Shown here: one piece after another, positions 1 to 6,520 of the stretch
Position numbering within the stretch: the stretch's first letter is position 1
How the letters are laid out: every line of letters begins with the position of its first letter
Source of the DNA: Gammaproteobacteria bacterium RIFCSPHIGHO2_12_FULL_37_14
GTDB taxonomy: Bacteria > Pseudomonadota > Gammaproteobacteria > DSM-16500
Assembly (NCBI GenBank): GCA_001801485.1
Contig: MGXV01000047.1
Location: 1-9,385 of the forward strand
DNA: 9,385 nucleotides
Reading direction: 5' to 3'
Program-made: the position numbers and the translations under genes
Notes under the pieces: model-generated
What the model saw: the letters and a program-made list of their open reading frames with translations, nothing else
Told to the model about the DNA's origin: nothing
Databases searched by the model: none

Positions 1-1097
1 ATATCATCAGAAATACCAGTGTGCCTTAGCCAATGTACAGTAGCAGATTCCATTGCATCTGCTTCAGAGGATAGTTTTTCTTCTCTCAGCTTATTGATGG
101 TTTTATCAAAACAATATTGTATTAATCTACGAATATGACGTGAATCAGTTATTGCCCCTTTACCTTTTTCTTTGGAAAAAAGGTAAGTTTTTTCAGTAGG
201 TAAGGGTAGAGGAGTAAGATGTAATTGTTCACGATATCGCTTTAATGCTAAAAGCATATCATCACTGACTGCAATATCACGTAATTTATTACCTTTTCCA
301 GCGACCTTGAACCACCATGCACCATCTGTTGTTTGGTAAAAATGCTTCATCATTGGAGTCCAGTGATCATTTGAAACTAATTCTGAAATGCGTAGATATA
401 ACAAATATAAGGCGGATAACATAAATAATGTTCTTTCATGTTTCTCCGGATTTTCTGTAGCCATTTCTTTTACTACTTGAAGACAAAATTGCCATTGTTT
501 TTCTGTTAATCTCATAATAGTAGGCTGTTGTTGTCGTTTTTGCAAAAATTTACTTTTCTGTTTAATAAGAGCAATAGGATTAGCTGTAACCTTTTCATCT
601 ATCATTAAATACTGATAAAAACTACCTAATACTGTAAATATTTCTCGAATTGATTTTTGTGATAATTGGTAGTTATTTTTATCTGGTTTTTCCCCTTTTT
701 TAAAATCCTGTTTACTAACAGTAGTAACAAAGGGACGCCATTTGTTGTTTATTCTTCTTATTCCATTTCTCTCAATAAAACGCGCAACTTTTTTTGTACC
801 AATCCATGATTTTGGGGGATTTAAGCAAAATCCAATATAATTTTCAATGTCATCTCTTTTTAATTTTAATATAGATTTTTTATTAACAAGCCAAGACCAT
901 TGGATTAATCTTTCTATTTCACGACGATACGATTCAAAAGTTGCTTTGTTATTTTTATATTGTTTTAAAAAATCCAATATAAGTAACAAGTCATTTTCTG
1001 CGTAGTTTAATGCTTTTAAATGATCTTGTGGTTTATCGTTTGTATTATCTAAAGCATCAATAACTGGTTTAGGAATTGGGAGTTTTGATGGATGCAT
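1..1097 (-). CDS. Tyrosine site-specific recombinase, unit 1 copy (3' end beyond the window)
   Basis: Phage-integrase-family recombinase that would cut and rejoin DNA through a covalent phosphotyrosine. The frame runs from ATG at 1095-1097 to the window edge, giving 365 codons; alignment with the intact copy at 5241-6485 predicts about 416. An N-terminal SAM-like core-binding region (about 1-190) is followed by the catalytic domain. By alignment the visible catalytic residues are R236 (LYLRISEL), K268 (AGKGNK) and H355-x-x-R358 (VHWLRHTG). The second His and the nucleophilic Tyr lie outside the window. The start is only 2 nt after the stop of the upstream nuclease gene, so the two are co-transcribed and probably translationally coupled, with a GAAGAG Shine-Dalgarno-like stretch upstream. 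There is no break in the visible frame, so it is cut by the window rather than shown to be broken. The catalytic part is nearly identical to the second copy; the N-terminus is clearly diverged. Confidence 0.93.
   Translation of the reverse strand, partial: MHPSKLPIPKPVIDALDNTNDKPQDHLKALNYAENDLLLILDFLKQYKNNKATFESYRREIERLIQWSWLVNKKSILKLKRDDIENYIGFCLNPPKSWIGTKKVARFIERNGIRRINNKWRPFVTTVSKQDFKKGEKPDKNNYQLSQKSIREIFTVLGSFYQYLMIDEKVTANPIALIKQKSKFLQKRQQQPTIMRLTEKQWQFCLQVVKEMATENPEKHERTLFMLSALYLLYLRISELVSNDHWTPMMKHFYQTTDGAWWFKVAGKGNKLRDIAVSDDMLLALKRYREQLHLTPLPLPTEKTYLFSKEKGKGAITDSRHIRRLIQYCFDKTINKLREEKLSSEADAMESATVHWLRHTGISDD
1..1097. repeat. Long direct repeat, left copy (pairs with 5395-6485)
   Basis: This is the recombinase coding region, duplicated at an offset of 5394 bp. 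Hand counts give 7 differences in 180 between 1-180 and 5395-5574, and 15 in 60 between 781-840 and 6175-6234. Identity is therefore high over the catalytic end and falls toward the start codon. The repeat is long and similar enough for homologous recombination to delete one 5.39-kb unit. Confidence 0.95.
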
Positions 1098-1099
1098 TA

Positions 1100-2174
1100 T
1101 TACGACTCTTCGTCATCTTCTACATCATCCAACCCTTCAATTTTATTCAAAATTTCATTTTCTAACTCTTTTGGATCTGGTAGCTTACCAACTAATTCTT
1201 TTGGTAAAATCTTAGATAATTTAATTTCCGCTATGCCCATTGGTTTATTTACATCACGTAAAGCGTAATCAGCTTCAACAGAATTTCTATTTGTACAGAG
1301 TATTAAACCAATTGATTGATTCTCATCTGGTTGTTTTACATAATCATCTAATAGACCTAAATACAGATTCATTTTGCCAGCATACTCTGCTTTAAATTTT
1401 TTTGCTTTGAGCTCTACCGCGAAAAGTGACCTGAGGATTCTATTGAAAAACAAAAGATCAATAAAATATTCATTTCCTTTAGCGACAATCCGATATTGGT
1501 TTCCAATAAATGCAAATCCTTTACCTAACATCATAATTACTTCTTTAATTCGATCAACCATCTCATTCTCTATTTGTTTTTCTAACAAAGAATGTGATCC
1601 AAAAAATGGTTTATTAACTTCTAGAAAATATCCTGCTTTAAGTAAATTATCTGCTTTACTTGCTAGATGGTCTGGCAGCGTCGATTGAAAATTATGTTTT
1701 TTATTCGACAAGCATTCTCTTTCATAGGCACTTGATTTAATCTGCAGTTCAATTGTACTTCGACTACACATAGTGTCGCTTGCTAATTTCAAATAAAATT
1801 TTCTTTCATCAAGATCTTTTACCTTATACATGATAATTAAATTTGTGCTCCATCGAACAGTTTTGGCAATTTCAAATAATTCTGGTGTTTCAAAATATTC
1901 AGAATAAAATATGCCGCATATGTCGTAGATTTTGCTCTGAGTAGCCTTTAGCATTTGAAAAAGCTAGTGTTAAATCGTGTGAAAGGCGAGCTAAAATTTG
2001 CTTTCCCCATTGGTATCTGTCTTCTGCTTTTGCAAGTAATTTACCTAACTGCCAATACAATTCAATATTGGTGCGATTTGCATCCCTTAAGAATTGGTGT
2101 TGAGCCTCAAGAATAGTTTGCTTAGTTTCTTCCAGTAGATGCTTATATTCTATTAAAACAATATCTTTAGCCAT
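1100..2174 (-). pseudogene. DUF1016/YhcG-type PD-(D/E)XK nuclease, unit 1 copy, split by a frameshift
   Basis: Two overlapping reading frames together match the intact 351-aa protein at 6521-7576. The first (2174 to 1899, 91 aa) holds the DUF1016 N-terminal region, presumed DNA-binding, and ends at NLRHMR plus four out-of-frame residues and a stop. The second (to 1100) resumes with FYSEYFETPEL and carries the nuclease domain: D166 of IDLLFFN and E181-x-K183 of AVELK in that frame. Dropping one base near 1905-1912, an A/T run, restores one frame of about 357 aa, close to the partner. So this is a 1-nt insertion (or 2-nt deletion), a sequencing error, or less likely programmed frameshifting. 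The start ATG at 2172-2174 matches the partner's start, but only a weak GGA lies upstream. The recombinase start follows 2 nt after the stop. Family members are presumed nucleases, often found near restriction or defence genes; the role here is unproven. Confidence 0.88.
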
Positions 2175-2194
2175 AGTTTGTCCATTTTAACCTT

Positions 2195-2216
2195 TTCGCT
2201 AACATCTGTTAGCAAA
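2195..2216. repeat. Nuclease-proximal palindrome of unit 1 (operator-like)
   Basis: The core arm GCTAACA (2198-2204) and its complement (2207-2213) flank a 2-nt TC centre. One mismatch follows and then two further matched pairs on each side. It lies 20 bp upstream of the nuclease start and just downstream of a possible minus-strand -10 (2224-2229), so a bound protein would sit on the transcription start. It shares the GCTAACATC core with the longer palindrome at 2282-2321, 96 bp away centre to centre. The matching site in unit 2 is 7594-7617, with the same 2-nt centre but different arms. Confidence 0.75.
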
Positions 2217-2223
2217 TGTTTAT

Positions 2224-2229
2224 GTTATA
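2224..2229 (-). promoter_or_regulatory. Possible -10 element for the unit 1 nuclease-recombinase operon
   Basis: On the minus strand this reads TATAAC. It occupies the same place relative to the proximal palindrome as the better -10 of unit 2: 7 bp away here and 5 bp there. No convincing -35 is seen 16-18 bp upstream, so the call rests mainly on position. Confidence 0.3.
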
Positions 2230-2281
2230 AATCAATTAGTTAGGAAGTGCCCCTTTTAACTTGGCATCCTATATTTAAGGC

Positions 2282-2321
2282 ATTAAGCCTTTCGCTAACA
2301 TCTATTAGCGAAAGGCTTAAT
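2282..2321. repeat. Distal long palindrome of unit 1
   Basis: This is a 40-bp near-perfect palindrome. The left arm is ATTAAGCCTTTCGCTAACA, the centre is TC (2301-2302), and the right arm (2303-2321) is its complement with one mismatch in 19. It repeats the TTCGCTAACATC core of the site at 2195-2216, so one protein, probably a dimer, is likely to bind both. It is the counterpart of 7670-7705 in unit 2. It lacks a T-tract on either side, so a terminator is unlikely. Confidence 0.85.
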
Positions 2322-2358
2322 CTATCATAAACTAAATATTAATCATATTACTATATCT

Positions 2359-2421
2359 AGCCCAATAGTAATAACTACTGGGCTTATTGAGTTATTTGCA
2401 AGGTCACTATTAAAGATCCCT
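2359..2421. repeat. Inter-unit conserved block, unit 1 copy, with hairpin
   Basis: It starts with an inverted repeat, AGCCCAATAGT (2359-2369), loop AATA, and a complementary arm (2374-2384) with one mismatch that would be a G-U pair in minus-strand RNA. It continues through TTATTGAGTTATT to AAAGATCCCT (2412-2421), with a 2-nt indel against the copy at 7754-7813. Similarity to unit 2 stops at AAAGATCCCT, so this is the edge between shared backbone and private cargo. The consensus -35 found in the unit 2 copy is degraded to TTTGCA here. Confidence 0.85.
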
Positions 2422-2508
2422 GGGTTCCGTGACATATAGGGACGAATTGCGGCGTTTACCACATTCATCTGAATAGAAGCGATTTTAAATACTATTATAA
2501 TCAATGAG

Positions 2509-2552
2509 TTATCTTTGTTAGTTTGCCTGTAGTATAATTACCCATATATATT
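2509..2552 (+). promoter_or_regulatory. Candidate promoter(s) for the HEAT-repeat gene
   Basis: Two overlapping options exist. One is a consensus -10 TATAAT (2533-2538) with a poor -35 (TTATCT, 2509-2514, 18-bp spacer). The other is TTGCCT (2523-2528), an 18-bp spacer and TATATT (2547-2552). Either would leave a short leader of about 20-35 nt before the gene. The region is AT-rich, so chance matches are likely. Confidence 0.4.
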
Positions 2553-2579
2553 AAAAAATCCTAAAAAACGAGAGAAGCG

Positions 2580-4877
2580 ATGACTACTTTCCAAAAGGTC
2601 AATCGATATAAAAAAATCATACAAGATTATATAAATAAGCATCCAGAAAAAAATAGTGATGATGTATTGAAACATCTTTTGCTTAGGCATATTCCACTTA
2701 ATAAGGACTCAGAGCAATCTCTTCAAGCCCTTTCAAAGTTCAGAACAACGATTAATCCTTTTTTTAGGGAGTTAGTTAAAACGCTTAAAAATCCGGAGAA
2801 AAATATTATTGAGGTTCTGGATATTTATTTAAAAGCAAACCCTATTAAGAAGAATGATGATTTTTTTGCTTTGCTCGTAGCTTATTTTAATTCTTTTGAA
2901 GATCTTTATACGAATAAAGACTTACAGAATAATACTGCTTTATACCAACAAGTCATTGTACCCTTACATCTTTATCGTGAACGAATGGAAAAAGATAAAG
3001 TCGATTTAGCATGTGAGCTGCTAGAAAGAAGGCCTGTGCTTAAATATGAAGATCGTGATTTAAATGCCATTAATTTTATGTCACCTGACTATCGGCGCAT
3101 TTCTAGCGAGTATTATGAAAATCAAAGAATAAAAGATAGTGTACGAAAGGATCATAGATTGGCTTGCGAAATGATAAGAACAATGGCTATTCCAAAAAAG
3201 GAACTTGGAAGAGTAATCACTGACTTACTTAAAAAAATCGATAGCGACGATTCACTTGTTTATCTAATTTTTGAAACGTTAGGAAGTTTGCCTATTCCTA
3301 AAGACCAACAGTCAATAGTAGTTACTAAGTTACTTGAAAAAGTACAAAATTCAAAAAATCGTTCTGATTCAGAAGCTGCTGTTAAAGCTTTAATTAAAAT
3401 ACCCATACCAAAACAACAAGGCGAACAAGTTGCAGGAATATTACTTGAGAATATCTATAGTGGAACATACGATTTTCGTTCACTTGTTCCTAAATTGGCT
3501 TCTATAGAGGGTCAACTTGAAAGAGTTGTCACACATGCTATTGAGACAGCTAGTAAATCAAAGCCCTCAAGCCGAATATTTGATAATAGTCCAGAGTATA
3601 CAACTCATCGACTTGCTTGCGAATCTTTAAAAATATTAGCAGGCTTGCCTATTCTTACAGAATCTCTACGCGAAAGGGCTGTTGATGTTTTTTTAATTTT
3701 GGCGGGTTATTCAGACCAACAAATGTATCGCCCTGCGCTTGAAGCATTTCGTGAGATGACTATACCTGAAAGTCGACATGAAAAAGTAGTTAATAAATTG
3801 CTTGAGAATGTGGATAGTAAAGATGGTATTTACTGCTCATATTCATGCCAAGCGCTAGCAGTACCTACTGTTTTTGAAGGATATCATGAAAAGATAATAA
3901 ACAAATTGATGGAAAAAATTCGTGATCCGAATGGAAAGAACATTATTTATTTTTGTGTTGCGTTAGCCAGTATGCCGCTGCTTGAACACCAGCATGATGA
4001 AGTTTCTAATAGGCTGTTTGAGCTGGTGGATACAAAAAATAGTGATGACTTTGGTTATACTGTTCAACAGGCATTTCGCGCGTTACTTAAAATGGCTGAT
4101 AGTAATGAAGAGTATGAAAAGGTAGCTGCTAAAATACTTGAAAAGCTTGATAGCGGAGATTATCGCGTTAAATGTAGTGTTTGTAATGTTTTAAGAGGAG
4201 CCGTTTTACCTGAACGTTTCCATGTACGTGTTGTTACTAAGCTGCTTGAATTAATTGATGGAAAAGATTATACCGTAATGAATAACGTTTGCGAAACGCT
4301 AGGTAAGTTTCCAATTCCTACCTCTTTAGTTGAGCAAGTTGTAAGTAAGCTACTTCCTTGTGTTGATATTACTAGTGGACACCACTCCATTGATAAATGT
4401 GCCTGTGAGGCGCTGGGTAATATCTCTATTCCTGAGCATCAACATGAGGTGGTTTTTAATAAGTTATATGATCGAATTGATACATTTAAAGGTTCTTTTC
4501 CTCAGAGTGTTAAACCAGATGCGTGTGAGGCCATAGGCAAAATAAATTTTAACGCTCTTCAATGCCCGGTCATTTTTTATAAACTTTTTATGCGAGTAAT
4601 GAATCCTGATAACGTATTTGAGACCTTGAATCGCGATAATATGATATTAAATACATTATCTGCGCTCTATAATAAAATGACCCCTACAGAACGCATTAAT
4701 ATAGTTGCTCGATTGGAAAGTATGCAAGATGATGTCGCGAGTAAGCAGCCAAATAGATTGCCTTTTTTGCTATCTGTGATACAGAAATGCCAAAGCATAA
4801 ACGCATTTTCTGCCGGACTGCTTTCACATTTGCCAGCTGAAAAAGCTGAAGATGTGAGAAGCGGGATGGTGCGGTAG
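2580..4877 (+). CDS. HEAT-like repeat protein, 765 aa (cargo of unit 1)
   Basis: Presumed soluble alpha-solenoid scaffold; no enzymatic motif, signal peptide or membrane segment is seen. From about residue 190 to 690 the protein is built of some 12 helical repeats spaced 35-41 residues apart. Each carries an IP-x(5)-E-x-V-x-x-KLLE-x-(I/V)D pattern and a following CEALG-like helix. Clear starts are near residues 203, 238, 275, 394, 467, 542, 578 and 616. Residues 1-135 lack the motif and may be a separate helical domain; the last 75 residues are also non-repetitive. The start ATG has purine-rich GAGAGAAG at 2570-2577. The gene is transcribed divergently from the nuclease-recombinase operon and occupies the position held by an unrelated gene in unit 2. 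HEAT-like solenoids usually bind proteins or nucleic acids. A secreted host-targeting effector is one option; an element- or defence-related adaptor is another. Neither is demonstrated. Confidence 0.88.
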   Translation: MTTFQKVNRYKKIIQDYINKHPEKNSDDVLKHLLLRHIPLNKDSEQSLQALSKFRTTINPFFRELVKTLKNPEKNIIEVLDIYLKANPIKKNDDFFALLVAYFNSFEDLYTNKDLQNNTALYQQVIVPLHLYRERMEKDKVDLACELLERRPVLKYEDRDLNAINFMSPDYRRISSEYYENQRIKDSVRKDHRLACEMIRTMAIPKKELGRVITDLLKKIDSDDSLVYLIFETLGSLPIPKDQQSIVVTKLLEKVQNSKNRSDSEAAVKALIKIPIPKQQGEQVAGILLENIYSGTYDFRSLVPKLASIEGQLERVVTHAIETASKSKPSSRIFDNSPEYTTHRLACESLKILAGLPILTESLRERAVDVFLILAGYSDQQMYRPALEAFREMTIPESRHEKVVNKLLENVDSKDGIYCSYSCQALAVPTVFEGYHEKIINKLMEKIRDPNGKNIIYFCVALASMPLLEHQHDEVSNRLFELVDTKNSDDFGYTVQQAFRALLKMADSNEEYEKVAAKILEKLDSGDYRVKCSVCNVLRGAVLPERFHVRVVTKLLELIDGKDYTVMNNVCETLGKFPIPTSLVEQVVSKLLPCVDITSGHHSIDKCACEALGNISIPEHQHEVVFNKLYDRIDTFKGSFPQSVKPDACEAIGKINFNALQCPVIFYKLFMRVMNPDNVFETLNRDNMILNTLSALYNKMTPTERINIVARLESMQDDVASKQPNRLPFLLSVIQKCQSINAFSAGLLSHLPAEKAEDVRSGMVR

Positions 4878-5076
4878 ATTAGGTTCTTTAAACATCTAAG
4901 TTTCATTTTTTATAAAGCTCGCCATCAACAACTTACAGCTGTCGACGTAATTTTTTGATAATTATTTGCTGCTGCTTCGGTGTTTCAAATGAGCTATATT
5001 TATAATTATTTAGTCAAATATAATATGATCGATAATTGTTATTATTAATTTGATTGTTGAGTTGGGAGACCTCTCA
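4878..5076. other. Noncoding spacer after the HEAT-repeat gene
   Basis: This is the left part of the 363-bp gap between convergent genes. It is AT-rich with short self-complementary words (ACAGCTGT, GTCGAC near 4936-4946), but I see no gene, no clear stem followed by a T-tract and no match to the sequence after the second cargo gene (9059-9151). The right part of the gap holds the palindrome array. Confidence 0.6.
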
Positions 5077-5105
5077 AAATTGTGGTAACAGTGTCACCAC
5101 AATTT
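5077..5105. repeat. Palindrome 1 of the recombinase-end array
   Basis: Left arm AAATTGTGGTAACA (5077-5090), single central G, right arm 5092-5105 complementary with one mismatch in 14. It shares the TTGTGGT half-site with palindrome 3 of the array and TGTCAC with the last one. It is the outermost member, 136 bp beyond the recombinase stop. Confidence 0.85.
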
Positions 5106-5116
5106 ATTGGCCATAG

Positions 5117-5133
5117 ATATTTGTGATAAATAT
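5117..5133. repeat. Weak palindrome 2 of the array
   Basis: ATATTT and AAATAT flank a GTGAT centre at 5125, which falls between palindromes centred at 5091 and 5167 and so fits the roughly 34-42 bp spacing. The arms are short and made of A and T only, so this may be chance. Confidence 0.35.
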
Positions 5134-5150
5134 TACTATTACCAGACAAT

Positions 5151-5183
5151 TTTTTTGTGGTCGCAATTTGCAACCACAAAAAA
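5151..5183. repeat. Palindrome 3 of the array
   Basis: Left arm TTTTTTGTGGTCGCAA (5151-5166), single central T, right arm 5168-5183 complementary with one mismatch in 16. T-rich before and A-rich after on both strands, so it lacks the T-tract a rho-independent terminator needs downstream. It shares TTGTGGT with palindrome 1. Confidence 0.85.
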
Positions 5184-5191
5184 TACAAATT

Positions 5192-5210
5192 TCCGCCCAA
5201 GTTGTGAGGA
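5192..5210. repeat. Palindrome 4 of the array
   Basis: TCCGCCCAA, central G at 5201, then the partner arm TTGTGAGGA with two mismatches in 9; outer A and T runs also pair. On the plus strand it is followed by seven Ts, so a weak plus-strand terminator is an alternative. The surrounding AAATTTCCGC word recurs in palindrome 5. Confidence 0.6.
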
Positions 5211-5228
5211 TTTTTTTAATATTAAATT

Positions 5229-5247
5229 TCCGCGACATTGTCACGGA
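5229..5247. repeat. Palindrome 5 of the array, overlapping the recombinase stop codon
   Basis: TCCGCGACA, central T at 5238, partner arm TGTCACGGA with one mismatch in 9. It begins AAATTTCCGC like palindrome 4, 37 bp away. It overlaps the stop of the recombinase gene (5241-5243). TTTT follows on the plus strand. Confidence 0.7.
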
Positions 5248-6485
5248 TTTTCCTTATTAGTATTTATCAATTTTTTATTTTTTGCTGATTTATATCTTTC
5301 TTTTAATTCTATATCGTTATATCGATCTGTAATGGCGCTTGAACTATGGCCAGCGTCATCTCGCACATGAGAAATAGGGCGGCCACGTTTATTGATATCA
5401 TCAGAAATACCAGTGTGCCTTAGCCAATGTACAGTAGCAGATTCCATTGAATCTGCTTCAGAGAATAATTTTTCTTCTCTCAGCTTATTGATGGTTTTAT
5501 CAAAACAATATTGTATTAATCTACGAATATGACGTGAATCAGTTATTGCACCATTACCTTTTTCTTTAGGAAAAAGGTAATTTTTTTCATTCAGAGAAGG
5601 TAGGGGGGTAAGACGTAATTGTTTACGATATCGTGTTAATGCTAAAAGCATATCATCACTGACCGCTATTTCACGTAATTTATTGCCTTTTCCAACGATT
5701 TTAAACCACCATGTACCATCCGTTGTTTGGTGAAAATGCTTCATCATTGGAGTCCAGCGATCATTTGAAACTAATTCTGAAATACGTAGATATAACAAAT
5801 ATAAAGCGGATAACATAAATAATGTTCTTTCATGTTTTTCCGGATTTTCTGTGGCCATTTCTTTGACTATTTGAAGACAAAATTGCCATTGTTTTTCTGT
5901 TAATCTCATCACAGTAGGCTGTTGTTGTCGTTTTTGCAAAAATTTACTTTTCTGTTTAATAAGAGCAATAGGATTAATTGTAACCTTTTCATCTATCATT
6001 AAATATTGATAAAAACTACCTAATACTGTAAATATTTCTCGAATCGATTTTTGTGATAATTGATAGTTATTTTTATTTGGCCTTTCACCTTTTTTAAAAT
6101 CCTGTTTGCTAATAGTGGCGACAAAAGGACGCCATTTTAGATTAGCCATTCTTATTCCATTTCTCTCAATAAAACGCGAGACTCTTTTTGTGCCAATCCA
6201 GTTTTTTGGTGGCTCAAGGCAAAACTCTATATAATTTTCTATATCTTGTCTTTTTAATTCTAATATGGATTTTTTCTCAATAAACCAAGACCATTGAAGT
6301 AACCTTTCAATTTCTCTACGATATGCTTCAAAAGTCGCTTTATTGCCATCATATTGTTTTAGAAATTCAATAACAGCTGAAAAATCATTTGGCGCAAAAC
6401 TAGGAATTTTTGTATAGGCATAGCCATTTTGGAGAACATATTCTAAGCTATCAATTATTGGGGAGGGTATAGGATATTTACTCAT
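5241..6485 (-). CDS. Tyrosine site-specific recombinase, unit 2 copy, intact (414 aa)
   Basis: Integrase/XerC-D-like recombinase with a full catalytic set: R234 (LYLRISEL), K266 (GKGNK), H353-x-x-R356 (VHWLRHTG), H380 (DDAGHSS) and the nucleophile Y389 (AITDRYND). The N-terminal half (about 1-190) contains the SAM-like DNA-binding region, including REIERLLQWSW near residues 57-67; the C-terminal half is the catalytic domain. Length is ordinary for the family. The start is supported by AGGA seven bases upstream of the ATG. It lies 35 bp downstream of the nuclease gene on the same strand, so one operon is likely. The 3' end runs into the palindrome array at 5077-5247, a common arrangement for an integrase and its attachment region. 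No excisionase-like small gene was found nearby. It could act in integration, excision or local rearrangement of the units. Confidence 0.96.
   Translation of the reverse strand: MSKYPIPSPIIDSLEYVLQNGYAYTKIPSFAPNDFSAVIEFLKQYDGNKATFEAYRREIERLLQWSWFIEKKSILELKRQDIENYIEFCLEPPKNWIGTKRVSRFIERNGIRMANLKWRPFVATISKQDFKKGERPNKNNYQLSQKSIREIFTVLGSFYQYLMIDEKVTINPIALIKQKSKFLQKRQQQPTVMRLTEKQWQFCLQIVKEMATENPEKHERTLFMLSALYLLYLRISELVSNDRWTPMMKHFHQTTDGTWWFKIVGKGNKLREIAVSDDMLLALTRYRKQLRLTPLPSLNEKNYLFPKEKGNGAITDSRHIRRLIQYCFDKTINKLREEKLFSEADSMESATVHWLRHTGISDDINKRGRPISHVRDDAGHSSSAITDRYNDIELKERYKSAKNKKLINTNKENP
5395..6485. repeat. Long direct repeat, right copy (pairs with 1-1097)
   Basis: Second copy of the recombinase coding sequence, 5394 bp from the first and 6 bp shorter through two fewer codons near the N-terminus. 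The region 5241-5394 has its counterpart outside the window. Position offsets of the other shared parts (nuclease start 5402, hairpin block 5395, block end 5392) give the same period, so the whole backbone is duplicated, not only this gene. Confidence 0.95.
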
Positions 6486-6520
6486 TTCTTTATCCTGTAG
6501 CTATGAAACGATAATATCAT

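Larger units (their letters stand above)
2175..2579. other. Divergent control region of unit 1 (no gene)
   Basis: This 405-bp gap lies between the divergently transcribed nuclease and HEAT-repeat genes. It holds two palindromes (2195-2216 and 2282-2321), a possible minus-strand -10, the block shared with unit 2 (2359-2421) and plus-strand promoter-like elements (2509-2552). The stretch 2422-2508 has no counterpart in unit 2 and shows no clear site. No ORF of useful length with a ribosome-binding site was seen. Confidence 0.8.

Noticed and set aside
1..1097. Recombinase copy as a truncated pseudogene
   Set aside because: The frame is open to the window edge and aligned to the end of the sequence, so the missing Tyr is explained by the cut of the window.
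1374..1688. Plus-strand 104-aa reading frame
   Set aside because: It is antisense to the conserved nuclease domain, whose PD-(D/E)XK residues show the minus strand is the coding one.
2359..2384. Rho-independent terminator at the AGCCCAATAGT hairpin
   Set aside because: Neither strand has a T-tract right after the stem, and the hairpin lies upstream of both divergent genes, not downstream of one. The same holds for 7754-7779.
2401..2460. tRNA fragment as an attachment site (GGTTCCG-like word)
   Set aside because: No cloverleaf, anticodon stem or acceptor end can be built around it.
4667..4906. Minus-strand 79-aa reading frame
   Set aside because: It overlaps the C-terminus of the HEAT-repeat gene in antisense and has no supporting signals.
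5077..5247. CRISPR-like repeat array
   Set aside because: The units are palindromes of differing sequence and length with no identical repeat and no uniform spacer, and no cas gene is nearby.
5107..5370. Plus-strand 87-aa reading frame
   Set aside because: It runs antisense into the recombinase 3' end and through the palindromes, and has no ribosome-binding site or protein-like features.
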